Assembly (NCBI GenBank): GCA_025353725.1
Contig: JANXOF010000037.1
Span: 372,001-436,000, forward strand
Direction of reading: 5' to 3'
DNA length: 64,000 nucleotides
Origin: Polyangiaceae bacterium
GTDB taxonomy: Bacteria; Myxococcota_A; Polyangia; Polyangiales; Polyangiaceae
In this document: positions 9,437-19,023 of the stretch, one piece after another
How the letters are laid out: each line of letters opens with the position of its first letter
Numbering within the stretch: position 1 is the first letter of the stretch
The notes under the pieces: generated by a model
Databases searched by the model: none
What the model saw: the letters and a program-made list of their open reading frames with translations, nothing else
What the model was told of the DNA's origin: nothing
Position numbers and translations under genes: made by a program

Positions 9437-9522
9437 AGCTCGACAAGCGACCGTGCGTGGAGAGGCCAACTCCCCAGCGCGGAATGCAGTACGGGTCTTG
9501 GCCGGGAAGCTCCCTGGACGAG

Positions 9523-10443
9523 TCAGACTTCGGTGAGCCACTCGCGGTGGGTCGTGTCGCTGCCTTTGACGATATCGAAGAATCGCTCTTGCAGCTTTTT
9601 CGTGACGGGGCCCACGACGCCATCACCAATCGGTCGGTTGTCGACTTCGCGAACCGGGGTAATTTCGGCGGCCGTTCCCGTGAAGAAGCATTCGTCCGCG
9701 AGCCACAATTGGTCTCGCGTGATGCGACCTTCGCGAACCTCGATGCCCAACTCGCGCGCGAGTGTCATGACCGTGTCGCGCGTGATTCCCTCAAGAATCG
9801 AGGACGAGAGGTCGGGTGTGTGAAGAACGCCCTTCTTGACGATGAAAATGTTCTCGCCCGATCCCTCGGACACAAATCCATTGGTATCGAGAAGAATGGC
9901 CTCGTCGTACCCACCAAACTTCGCCTCGCGCTTCGCGAGTACGCTGTTGGTGTACTGGCCCATGATCTTTCCCTTCGCCAGGCTGACGTTGATGTGGTGC
10001 CGAGCGAACGAGCTAATTTTGCAACGAATTCCGCTTCTGAGGGCCTCGTCACCAAGGTACGCGCCCCACTTCCACGCAATCACCGTGCTTCGCACCGGGT
10101 TGTTCGGCGCGTAGATTCCCATGTCGCCTTCGCCGAGGAACACCATCGGGCGGAGGTAACCCTCCGGCATACCGTTCACGCGCAAGGTTTCGAGGCAAGC
10201 GGTCATCATCTCTTCGCGCGTGACGCGCGGCACAAGAAGCGTGAGCTTGCACGTGTCGAACAGCCGGTCGATGTGCTCGCGCAGCTTGAACACAGAGGTC
10301 TTGCCGTTCGCGCGCTTGTAGGCTCGGATGCCCTCGAAGGCCCCGAGACCGTAGTGGAGCGAGTGCGTGAGGATGTGAACCTGAGCGTTTTCCCAGGCGA
10401 CCATCTCGCCGTCGAGCCAGATCTTCTGAACCTTGTCAACCAT
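9523..10443 (-). CDS. ilvE: Branched-chain amino acid aminotransferase
   Basis: The 306-residue product catalyses PLP-dependent transamination between branched-chain amino acids and their 2-oxoacids, the last step of Ile/Leu/Val synthesis. Visible family signatures are IWLDGEMV near the start, YGLGAFEGIRAY (31-42), the PLP Lys159 in KIMGQY, and the class IV stretch GSGENIFIVKKGVLHTP...ILEGITRDTV, followed by ADECFFTGTAAEITPV. The length is normal for IlvE. The frame is open far upstream, but ATG 10443 (MVDKVQKIW) gives the normal N-terminus; the longer frame would overlap the Smr gene. It is the last gene of a probable minus-strand operon with the ferredoxin-like and Smr genes. Confidence 0.95.
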   Translation of the reverse strand: MVDKVQKIWLDGEMVAWENAQVHILTHSLHYGLGAFEGIRAYKRANGKTSVFKLREHIDRLFDTCKLTLLVPRVTREEMMTACLETLRVNGMPEGYLRPMVFLGEGDMGIYAPNNPVRSTVIAWKWGAYLGDEALRSGIRCKISSFARHHINVSLAKGKIMGQYTNSVLAKREAKFGGYDEAILLDTNGFVSEGSGENIFIVKKGVLHTPDLSSSILEGITRDTVMTLARELGIEVREGRITRDQLWLADECFFTGTAAEITPVREVDNRPIGDGVVGPVTKKLQERFFDIVKGSDTTHREWLTEV

Positions 10444-10510
10444 TGGGCCGCCACGATAGTCGGGGAGCTGCGTTCCGGCTAGCGCAATGACCGTTGATGA
10501 GTTTCCCTGC

Positions 10511-11311
10511 CTAGCGCCGCAGCGCGACGTACACCGCCCCTTCGCCGCCATCGTCGTCCCGCGCGGTCGAAAACGCCGCGACGTGCTCGCGCGCCTTTCC
10601 TTGCGATAGCCAGGCCGCAATCTCGCCGCGAAGCACGCCTGCCCCTTGGATCTTCTCGCCCTTGCCATGGATGACGAGCACACAACGCTCGTGACGAGTG
10701 CGCATCGCGCGCAGGAACTCTGCCAATTTGTCCTGTGCTTGGGGTGCGGTGAGCCCGTGCAGGTCGAGGCGCGCATCGACCGGTAACAATCCGCGTCGCA
10801 GGCTCCGAAGCAGCTCTGGAGACACGTCTGCACGTCGGCCTTCGACGCGCTTACCGTCGTCCGACACCTCGAAACGAGCGACTTCATCCACGATCGAGTG
10901 GAGATGAGCGAGTGCCTCCAAGGCTTCGGTTGCTGCTCTGGCTTGCATGTCGACCGCATTCAGACGTGGTGCGTCGGCCTCGATCTCAGCCCTCGACGAG
11001 ACGCGATTTTTCGACGAGGGAGCGAGTGGCGTTACGCCGGACATCATGCGGTGAAAGCTCATCGTATCGTCGATGTCGCGCGACCCGGGTCGCACGGGTT
11101 CGGGAGACCGCGAGGGCGGTGTCGCCCGCGAGGTCGCGAGCGACGGGCTTTTTGCGGTCGCTAAGGTTTGGGGGTTGTCCGCGGATTTTTTCTCAGCCTC
11201 GAGTTTCTGTTTGAAGCCTTCAAGCCCGCCGGCGAGTGAGTTGAAGCCACCGAAGGCTGGCAGCGCGGGGTTTTCTTCTGCCTTTTTGACGGCCTTCTTC
11301 TTTTTCGGCAT
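10511..11311 (-). CDS. Smr-domain protein (MutS2-type nuclease domain)
   Basis: The product has 266 residues: a Lys-rich N-terminus (MPKKKKAVKK), a long low-complexity Ser/Pro/Arg region up to about 100, and a C-terminal Smr domain with the family motifs DLHGLT (about 183-188) and VIHGKGEKIQGAGVLR. Free-standing Smr proteins are DNA or RNA endonucleases or structure-binding proteins, as in the C-terminal domain of MutS2. Its start lies six bases after the ferredoxin-like gene and its stop 67 bases before ilvE, so co-transcription is likely. The biological substrate cannot be read from the sequence. Confidence 0.88.
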   Translation of the reverse strand: MPKKKKAVKKAEENPALPAFGGFNSLAGGLEGFKQKLEAEKKSADNPQTLATAKSPSLATSRATPPSRSPEPVRPGSRDIDDTMSFHRMMSGVTPLAPSSKNRVSSRAEIEADAPRLNAVDMQARAATEALEALAHLHSIVDEVARFEVSDDGKRVEGRRADVSPELLRSLRRGLLPVDARLDLHGLTAPQAQDKLAEFLRAMRTRHERCVLVIHGKGEKIQGAGVLRGEIAAWLSQGKAREHVAAFSTARDDDGGEGAVYVALRR

Positions 11312-11317
11312 GGGTCG

Positions 11318-11632
11318 TCATCTTAGCTCGGGCGCTTCGAACAGCGCATCGGCTGACGAAAGAAGACGTGCGACGTCGCTGACTTCAACGTCGGACAGAA
11401 TCGGTTGGGATCCTGGATACCGCGCGACCGTCGCCCCGTGCTTTGGGCAAATGCCAAGGCAATGAGTCTTTGTCACCCAGACTTCATTGAACTTTCGGCG
11501 TGCCGCGACCTCGACCTTCAAGGCCTCGTAAAGGGCTTCACCGCGGTCGCCGCAGCCTGGGCCAAGGGGCGAGCCCTCGCGTCGGTTCGCGCATACGAAG
11601 AGGTGTAGTCGTGGTGACGGAGCGACTACCAT
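11318..11632 (-). CDS. [2Fe-2S] thioredoxin-like ferredoxin
   Basis: The 104-residue product (ATG 11632, MVVAPSPRLHLFVC) has the spacing of thioredoxin-like ferredoxins: a first Cys in HLFVCANRREG, a second in GPGCGDRG, and a C-x3-C pair in THCLGICPKHG. These four Cys would hold one [2Fe-2S] cluster in the Shethna-type or sucrase/ferredoxin-like fold. The frame is open ten residues further upstream, but those residues do not resemble the family start. Such proteins are electron carriers; the partner is unknown. It is divergently placed from cysE, 134 bases away, and begins a minus-strand operon with the Smr gene and ilvE. Confidence 0.85.
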   Translation of the reverse strand: MVVAPSPRLHLFVCANRREGSPLGPGCGDRGEALYEALKVEVAARRKFNEVWVTKTHCLGICPKHGATVARYPGSQPILSDVEVSDVARLLSSADALFEAPELR

Positions 11633-11766
11633 CGACCGACCTTGTCCTCCGAGCACCCACACTCCCGCCAGTCTCGCGTCATGAGGCGTCTTTACTGCAT
11701 CGCTTTGATAGCCGCCTGCACCATCGCGAGCGACCGCACGCTCGCCCCGCGGGCAGGGCTCAGCGA

Positions 11767-12561
11767 ATGACGCTTCTCAAGGGGACGCTTCGCTGGGTGA
11801 AGCAGGGACCTGCGGCGATCGCGCGGGCGCGCGAGGACATTGAAGCGGTGCGCCGCAACGACCCCGCCGCGCGGTCCATGGCTGAGGTTATCCTGCTTTA
11901 TCCAGGGATTCACGCGCTCTGGCTCCATCGCATCGCGAACGACCTATGGACACACGGCGCATCGTTTTCCGCCCGTGCCGTGAGCCATGCGAACCGGTTC
12001 GTCACGGGCATTGAAATTCATCCAGGCGCGACGATCGGTCGTCGCGTCTTCATCGACCACGGCATGGGGATCGTGATTGGTGAGACGGCGACGGTGGGCG
12101 ATGATTGCCTTCTCTACAAAGGCGTCGTGCTTGGCGGTACTTCGCATAGCCGCGGCACGCGTCACCCGCAGCTCGGCCGCGGAGTGGTGGTGGGTTCGAA
12201 CGCTTGCATCCTTGGAGCGATTGAAGTCGGGGCCGAAGCCCGCATCGGTTCGGGCAGCGTGGTCGTGCGCTCCGTACCTCCGGGCGCGACCGTGGTAGGT
12301 GTGCCCGCACGGGTGATTGTGCCCGCACGCCATCGCCTCGACTTCGACGCCGCACTCGACCATGCAAACCTACCCGACCCCGTCATGGATCTGATGCGGA
12401 TGCTGCTGGCTCAAAACGAAAAGCTCCGTTCGCGCGTCGCGTCTCTCGAAACCGCACTCGGCTTCGATCCGGCGCAGACCGCTCATGCCGGTCGTGAAGA
12501 CGACTCTTCGACGGCGCTCTCCTGGAACGTGGAAGAGCTGCCCCCCGCGGACGGAGGCTGA
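11767..12561 (+). CDS. cysE: Serine O-acetyltransferase
   Basis: The 264-residue product transfers acetyl from acetyl-CoA to serine, giving the precursor of cysteine. The N-terminal helical part (VRRNDPAARSMAEVILLYPGIHAL) is followed by the left-handed beta-helix of hexapeptide repeats with the diagnostic catalytic stretch EIHPGATIGRRVFIDHGMGIVIGETA and LYKGVVLGGTSHSRGTRHPQLG. A C-terminal extension of about 60 residues follows the helix and includes a short coiled-coil-like QNEKLRSRVASLETAL. ATG 11767 is chosen because the frame upstream is Arg-rich and unlike the family. smpB starts immediately after the stop. Confidence 0.94.
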   Translation: MTLLKGTLRWVKQGPAAIARAREDIEAVRRNDPAARSMAEVILLYPGIHALWLHRIANDLWTHGASFSARAVSHANRFVTGIEIHPGATIGRRVFIDHGMGIVIGETATVGDDCLLYKGVVLGGTSHSRGTRHPQLGRGVVVGSNACILGAIEVGAEARIGSGSVVVRSVPPGATVVGVPARVIVPARHRLDFDAALDHANLPDPVMDLMRMLLAQNEKLRSRVASLETALGFDPAQTAHAGREDDSSTALSWNVEELPPADGG

Positions 12562-12562
12562 C

Positions 12563-13060
12563 ATGGCAACGGCAAAGGTCGATAAAGATACGGCGATCGA
12601 GAAGATCATCGTGAACAACCGTCGGGCGACGTTTGACTACACGGTGGAAGAGAAGTTCGAGGGAGGCCTCGTCTTGGTCGGCAGCGAAGTGAAGTCGATG
12701 CGCGCCGGGAAGGTCGAAATGGTTGACGCGTACGCGACCGTCGAACGCGGCGAGCTTTGGTTGAAGCAGCTCTACGTCGCGCCGTTTGAGCAAGCGAAGG
12801 CGTTTCCCCATGAGCCGCGCCGCTCTCGCAAGGTGCTCGTGCGAAACTCCGAAATCGCGAAAATCGATCGCGCTATCTCGCGCGAGGGCTACACGCTCGT
12901 GCCGCTTCGTCTGTACTGGAAGCGCGGGCACGTTAAGGTCGAACTCGGTCTCGCCAAAGGCAAAAAGAGCCACGACAAGCGCGCCGCTATCAAAGAAAAA
13001 ACAGCCGATCGCGAGGCGAAAGCCGAAATCGGGCGCGCACGGAAGGAGCGAGGCCAGTGA
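12563..13060 (+). CDS. smpB: SsrA (tmRNA)-binding protein SmpB
   Basis: The 165-residue product binds tmRNA and positions it in stalled ribosomes for trans-translation. Family landmarks are NNRRATFDYTVEEKFEGGLVLVGSEVKSMRAGKVEMVDAYA in outline, PHEPRRSRKVLVRN, and the basic tail KGKKSHDKRAAIKEKTADREAKAEIGRA, which becomes helical on tmRNA. A strong Shine-Dalgarno (ACGGAGG at 12551-12557) fixes ATG 12563, and it lies just past the cysE stop. The tmRNA gene (ssrA) itself is not seen in this window. Confidence 0.97.
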   Translation: MATAKVDKDTAIEKIIVNNRRATFDYTVEEKFEGGLVLVGSEVKSMRAGKVEMVDAYATVERGELWLKQLYVAPFEQAKAFPHEPRRSRKVLVRNSEIAKIDRAISREGYTLVPLRLYWKRGHVKVELGLAKGKKSHDKRAAIKEKTADREAKAEIGRARKERGQ

Positions 13061-13350
13061 TGCTCCACGTCGAAAGCGAGCGCGCGCATCTCACGTGGTT
13101 GAAAGGCGGAACGGCTTCGCTCGTGACGATCGACGACGACACCGTCACGCTGCGGTCATCGATTCCCGCACCACCGGGCTCGCGTCTTGAGGCGACGCTC
13201 ACGGTCGATGCGTCGACCGCGGTGAAAGTCAAAATCCACGGCAGCAAGCTCGAACAGGACGGGTCGTTCACGCTCCGCGGCAGGCTCCTCGAGGCGAACC
13301 GGGAGCTCCGAGTTCGCCTCGCCGCCCTCACCGTGCTGGCCGCCCTCTAA
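13057..13350 (+). CDS. Small protein, possibly PilZ-like
   Basis: The 97-residue product overlaps the smpB stop (GTG 13057 or ATG 13060; an AAGGAG lies upstream), so it is translationally coupled to smpB. It is predicted all-beta, with a PPGSRLEATLTV strand pair and alternating hydrophobic strands that loosely recall PilZ-type barrels, but the c-di-GMP-binding RxxxR and [DN]xSxxG motifs are not evident. No confident family assignment can be made. Confidence 0.6.
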   Translation: MMLHVESERAHLTWLKGGTASLVTIDDDTVTLRSSIPAPPGSRLEATLTVDASTAVKVKIHGSKLEQDGSFTLRGRLLEANRELRVRLAALTVLAAL

Positions 13351-13365
13351 ACGTGCTCGAAACCT

Positions 13366-13406
13366 GAGCAAGGACCATGCGGGATCGCAGCCCGCACGCC
13401 TTGCTC
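13366..13406. repeat. Interrupted inverted repeat (stem-loop)
   Basis: Outer arms GAGCAAGG (13366-13373) and CCTTGCTC (13399-13406) pair perfectly. Inside them GCGGG (13379-13383) and CCCGC (13391-13395) form a second stem. No T-run follows, so this is not a classic intrinsic terminator; it may act as a 3' end structure for the smpB transcript. Confidence 0.5.
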
Positions 13407-13650
13407 GCCGCACCGGGGTAGCTCGCTTGCCAGCCATCGGCCGCTACGTCGCTCGCGTCCGGCTCGTTATGTGATCTGAGGGTACTCGCCGAAGCGTGCA
13501 CTCGCGATCACTGAGAAGCTGGAGATCACAGAAGCGGTCTGGACTGCGGCTCACGCCGGCGGCGTGCGAAGCGGCTGCGCCCCTGAGAATCGCGAGGTGG
13601 TTGCCTTCGAGCACGCGCCATAGGGTCAGTCTCACGTGGGATGTACCGCG

Positions 13651-13667
13651 TGGCACGCACCCTGCTT
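13651..13667 (+). promoter_or_regulatory. Sigma54-type -24/-12 promoter
   Basis: TGGCAC, five bases, then CTGCTT: the invariant GG (13652-13653) and GC (13664-13665) are exactly ten bases apart, as sigma54 requires. The expected transcription start (about 13677) is only about two bases before the ATG at 13679. Confidence 0.55.
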
Positions 13668-13678
13668 CACCATTCTGT

Positions 13679-14188
13679 ATGACAAGTAAGATTATCTCGG
13701 CCTTCTGTGTTTTCGCCTTGCTCCCAGGATGTGCCGCCGCCGCCGCCGACGAGACGGATCGAAACGACCAAGCCCTCGATGCGATCCGCGCGTCTGACTG
13801 CGCTTACACGCCTACGAGCGCGTTACCAGACGAGGTGATTTTGGATACGGTACAATTACGGGAGCGTTCTCCGATGGGAACGGCAAACGGAACGCCCTAC
13901 ACGGTTTCTCTCGTACGCAGCACGAACGCAAGTCGCGTCGGGCCTCCGACCCTCAGCTACCACATCCGAAAGAGCGGCGGCGCATGTCAGGGTGAGGCTC
14001 TTTTGGGGAGGGGAAGCATTCCCGACCGCGGTGGTGCGCACTTCATCGCGGCCGTCCCTCATGCTGGCCAGCCCACGATTTCTCCGATGCCGGGCTACGT
14101 CCTGATGGAGACCAGTCCGCTCGTGAACGGGCCGGGCACGCAGCAGCTCATTTCTGTCGATTTTGCGACCGGCGCTCGGCGCTTGTAG
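13679..14188 (+). CDS. Small secreted lipoprotein
   Basis: The 169-residue product starts at ATG 13679 with a clean lipoprotein signal: MTSKIISAFCVFALLPGC, with Cys18 preceded by Leu-Pro-Gly. The mature part has two further Cys (in DCAYTP and GACQGE) that could form a disulfide. It looks like a small beta-rich domain (VILDTVQLRERSPMG, PGYVLMETSPLV). No family is recognised. A sigma54-type element ends 12 bases before the ATG and there is no Shine-Dalgarno sequence, so a leaderless sigma54-dependent transcript is possible. Confidence 0.72.
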   Translation: MTSKIISAFCVFALLPGCAAAAADETDRNDQALDAIRASDCAYTPTSALPDEVILDTVQLRERSPMGTANGTPYTVSLVRSTNASRVGPPTLSYHIRKSGGACQGEALLGRGSIPDRGGAHFIAAVPHAGQPTISPMPGYVLMETSPLVNGPGTQQLISVDFATGARRL

Positions 14189-14240
14189 CGAGAAACCGCG
14201 CGCCTGAGTGACTGCAAAGCGACCTGTGCGGCCTCGTCCA

Positions 14241-15262
14241 TCAACGGAGCGCCGGCGAGCGCTTTGCTAGGTAGATATCTTGCCCGCCCAATCCATCACG
14301 CGTGGACGACATGTAGAGCCGGCAGCCGTCCGCCGAGATCCACGTCGGGTTGTCGTCGGCGTCTGAGTTGACGGTATCGACTGGCGCCGCGCGAGAAAAC
14401 GGCACTGACGTCGACCGACGCGACGCGACCCATACGTTGAGGCCCAACGAGCGCGAGAGCGGCCTATCCGACGAGAAGTAAATCGTGAGGCCGTCGTTGG
14501 AGATGACGGGCGTAAACTCCTGGTCCTCGGTGTTGAGCTCGGGTACCGAATCCGGCGCGTAACCGCCAGGCGTCAGGCGCGCGAGAAAAATATCCGTTCC
14601 GGCGTCGTGACCATTCGCTACGAACCAAACTTGAGAGTCGTCGGTGCGGACGAATGGATTGGCCTCGTAGAGGGTTGTCGCGATACCCGGAGCGATCTGC
14701 GCGGCGCCCCACGGTCCGCCTCGCTTGTCACGTGCAACGAACATGATGTCGCTGTTCGGGCCGCTCTTGCGCTCGAAAAAGAGCTTTCGCTCATCGCTCG
14801 TAAGCGCGGGCGAAAATTCCTGCGATCCCGTCGTGTTCGGTCCTTCGACGCGCGCTACGGGGCCGAAGGTATCGCCGTCGTCCGAACGCGTTGCCGTGAA
14901 GATGTCCCAAGAATCGTTCTCCGCGGGAGCGCCCCCGCTCGCGTTTCGCTGGGCGTCGAAGAAGACCGTTCGTTCGTCCTCACTCAAGCGCGCGGATCCC
15001 TCGTCGGAGGGCGTCGAAATTGACCGCAGCAGCATGGGCGCGCCAAAGTTGCTCGCCGGGTCGCAGACCGGGCCCGCGTCTGGTACGTTGGCCACGTCCG
15101 CAGTCGCGTCAGGGCCAGCATCAGCAAAAGCGCCGTACCGATCGGAGAGGCCGTCCAACGAGCGAACGAGCGTGCACGACGCTAAGAACAGCGCGAGGAG
15201 CACGCGTCCGGTCCGTAGACGTCCCAGGGTGCCCAATCCTGCCACGATCGGCGGTTCCTTGT

Positions 15263-15266
<4 letters not shown>
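14241..15266 (-). CDS. PD40/TolB-like beta-propeller lipoprotein
   Basis: The 341-residue product starts at GTG 15266, overlapping the stop of the upstream activator gene by four bases (GTGA), which indicates translational coupling. A lipoprotein signal (GRVLLALFLASC) leads to a mature N-terminus CTLVRSLDGLSD that resembles the lipoprotein at 950-1870. The body contains repeated PD40-type strands: SARLSEDERTVFFDAQRN, SPALTSDERKLFFERKSG, TPVISNDGLTIYFSSDRP and a final YMSSTRDGLGGQDIYLAKR. These build a TolB-like propeller in the periplasm or at the surface. It is the last gene of a four-gene kinase/FHA-activator operon, so its amount probably tracks that signalling unit; a ligand cannot be inferred. 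Confidence 0.85.
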
Positions 15267-16629
<1,363 letters not shown>

Positions 16630-16636
<7 letters not shown>

Positions 16637-17430
16637 GAGCTCACGACGGGGGCGTTGGATCGGAAGAGCCACGTCGCGAGCGCGACGCCCAGCCCGATGA
16701 CGGACACGCCCAAGGACAGGTCGGCGAGGAGGTAGCGCGTCCGAACGCGGCCGACGTCCTGCGGATCACACGTCTGCATTCGGCCGCAGCCGTTCTCGAG
16801 CTCCGAGCCCCGCGCATCTCCCGTGAGGCTGAAGTATGCGAAGGACCCCAGCCCGACGGCGGAGACCGCCGCAGACGTCCATACGACGGGGCCCGTTTTG
16901 GATGTTGCTCGCGACAAGGACCTCGCGGTCGGTGCCTCCCGCCCGACCGGGGCGAGCGAGAGGGTCACGACACGGGCACGGTCGCCTTCCACGAGCATCA
17001 CCTCCGCCGCAGCGCGATCGAAGCCCGGAGCCTCGACGCGAAACGTGTGTTGCCCGGGGTCGAGCGGCACCAGGCGACCAGCCTCAGCCTCCGGCCTCCG
17101 CTCGCCATCCACGAACGTCGTTGCGCGAACATCGCGGCCGTTGGGCGAGACGATACGAAGCGAAACGAAGGGAAGACGAGCCTCGACGTTGTCCAGCCAG
17201 CGAAGGCAGTCGACGCGGATGGGCCCCGGGCATGCTTCGTTCGCGCACGCGATGAATTCGCGCCGTGCGGCCGAAAGGAGCGCGCTTTTTCGTGCGGCTT
17301 GGCCGTCGTCGGCGGCCTTAACACACACCTCGACCACATCTGCGCGGGCGCTCGAAAGTGAGCCGGCGAGCACCACGAACACAAAAAGAGCGGCCACCCG
17401 ACGCGGCCAGACGCTTGCTCCGCCTCCCAT
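16630..17430 (-). CDS. Secreted PEGA-like protein with membrane helices
   Basis: The 266-residue product starts at ATG 17430, which shares one base with the kinase stop (TAATG), so it is coupled to the kinase. It has a signal peptide (RRVAALFVFVVLAGSLSSARA). A Cys-containing segment (VEVCVK, FIACANEACPGPIRVDCLRWL) is followed by a PEGA-like repeat (ATTFVDGERRPEAEAGRLVPLDPGQHTFRVEAPGFD in outline) and two hydrophobic helices near 200-220 and 240-262. It is the sister of the protein at 3516-4631, sharing the order signal peptide, PEGA-type domain, paired helices. It ends overlapping the FHA-activator gene, so it may be an envelope component of the signalling unit. Confidence 0.75.
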
Positions 17431-18986
17431 TAGCGGGGCGCCCATGAACGACCGCCGCGATCTCGGAAGCATTCGACCTTATAATGCTTTTCCCCGTCGG
17501 GTCCGAGTCTGAACGGAGGCTCGCAGGAGGGGGTTGCGGCCTCCGCGCCCGCGCGGGCGCTCACCATCTCCGGAGTAGCGCGTGGCTCCGGCAGCGTTGA
17601 TGGTTCGCGCGAGCGCTCGGCGCTCGCAACACTGCGGAGCGAGCGACGGGGGCGCCCCTCTGTGTGTGACGCGCTCGTCGTGGATATGGCCTGGGGCACC
17701 GCCGCGGCCGTCTCGACTTGGTCGAGGTTTGCGCTTGGCAGCAGGTTCTTTGCGGCCGCTGTCTCGACGGGCATCGGCTGGAGCGCGTTCGACGTGGCAC
17801 TCGCGACGACAGGAGGCGAAGTGTTGCCCTGGCGACTCCCGCGACGACCGAAAAGGACACCCACGGCGAGCAGCCCAACGACCGCGAGGGGCGACGCCAA
17901 AATCCGCCGCGCGCGGGCCGCGGAGATGGTGGTGGGAAGAGGGAGCGCCAGTTCCACCGGTGCGGGCGCACTAGCGACCGCCACGCTCTGCGCGACGAAC
18001 GGGATGCCGATCGAGACCGCAACGCCCTCACGGCCTTGACGCTCGAACGCCTCCACCAGTGCACGACGATTTGTGAGCTCAGAACCACCTACGTGCTCTA
18101 AGTAGGCGGCGACTTCGCGCGTCGAGGCCTTGGGCCCACACGCTTCGAGTGCTTCGGCCATGGCTTGCGCGCTCTCAAAGCGTTTGTTCGGATCGTGCGA
18201 GACGGCGCGGTCGAAGACGTCGTCGAAGCTAGTCCCAAGGGCGGGCACGCGGGCACTCGGCTTCGCTGGCACGGTCTCGAGTACCGCGTACAGAACGACA
18301 CCGTCGTTCTCCCCGTCGAAAAGCGGGGCACCGACGAGCGCCTCCCAAAGCGTCACCCCGAGCGACCAGACGTCGGAGCGCACCGTCGCAGGTTCACCGC
18401 GCAACACTTCCGGCGCATTGTAGGCGGTCTTTCCCTTTGCCGCGTGCCCGACCTGCGTGGCGCTCAGTCTTCGCTTCGCCTTGGCGATGCCAAAGTCAGC
18501 CACGCGACAGAAGCCGTCGACGCCCACGAGGAGATTTTGTGGCGAGAGGTCACGATGAACGAGGCCGAGCGGCTCACCGTCAAGGTCCGTCGCGCGGTGG
18601 GCGGCGTCGAGGCCGGCGAGGGCATCGGTGAGAATCGCGAGTGCGACAGGCGCGGGAGGTCGCCCTGCCAAGAGAACCCGATCGAGCGACAGCCCCGCTA
18701 CGTATTCCATCACGATCGACATCGTTCCGTCGTGGGAGCGGAGGACATCGAGCGTTTGGACAACGTTGACGTGGTGCACTCGAGCAGCCGTCCGCGCCTC
18801 GTCTAAAAACATCGAGGCGCTCTGAGGGTCGCCGGCAAGTCGCGCCGCCATTTGCTTGACCGCGACCAGGCGGTCGAACCCCCCCGCGCCGTACAAACGA
18901 CCTAGATAGACCGCGCCCATTCCGCCTTCTGCGAGTGAAGGGCCGAGGATGTAACCCCCAGTAGAGCGAAGCGACGCCATTGACAT
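17430..18986 (-). CDS. Membrane-anchored Ser/Thr protein kinase
   Basis: The 518-residue product has a complete Hanks-type kinase domain: Gly-rich loop LAEGGMGAVYLG, ATP-binding Lys44 in VAVKQM, catalytic HRD at 144-146 with VHRDLSPQN, DFG at 164-166, and APEVLRG. A single membrane helix lies near 363-380, then a Ser/Pro/Ala-rich extracytoplasmic region that ends in a compact two-Cys motif, SC-E-P-P-F ... HYK-V-EC. The same C-terminal motif ends the kinase at 43502-45169. It is the first gene of an overlapping operon kinase, PEGA-like protein, FHA-sigma54 activator, PD40 lipoprotein, so its phosphorylation signal probably reaches sigma54 transcription through the FHA protein. Confidence 0.94.
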   Translation of the reverse strand: MSMASLRSTGGYILGPSLAEGGMGAVYLGRLYGAGGFDRLVAVKQMAARLAGDPQSASMFLDEARTAARVHHVNVVQTLDVLRSHDGTMSIVMEYVAGLSLDRVLLAGRPPAPVALAILTDALAGLDAAHRATDLDGEPLGLVHRDLSPQNLLVGVDGFCRVADFGIAKAKRRLSATQVGHAAKGKTAYNAPEVLRGEPATVRSDVWSLGVTLWEALVGAPLFDGENDGVVLYAVLETVPAKPSARVPALGTSFDDVFDRAVSHDPNKRFESAQAMAEALEACGPKASTREVAAYLEHVGGSELTNRRALVEAFERQGREGVAVSIGIPFVAQSVAVASAPAPVELALPLPTTISAARARRILASPLAVVGLLAVGVLFGRRGSRQGNTSPPVVASATSNALQPMPVETAAAKNLLPSANLDQVETAAAVPQAISTTSASHTEGRPRRSLRSVASAERSREPSTLPEPRATPEMVSARAGAEAATPSCEPPFRLGPDGEKHYKVECFRDRGGRSWAPR

Positions 18987-19023
18987 GGAACTCTAGCTGC
19001 GCGCGACGTGGAGGCAAAACGGG

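Larger units (their letters stand above)
13351..13678. other. Intergenic region with long inverted repeat and sigma54-like promoter
   Basis: There is no convincing gene in this 328-base gap. It holds a long imperfect hairpin right after the small gene (13366-13406) and, at its right end, a GG-N10-GC sigma54-type element at 13651-13667 just before the lipoprotein ATG. In between I see only scattered GTGATC/GATCAC words near 13470-13530. Confidence 0.6.
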
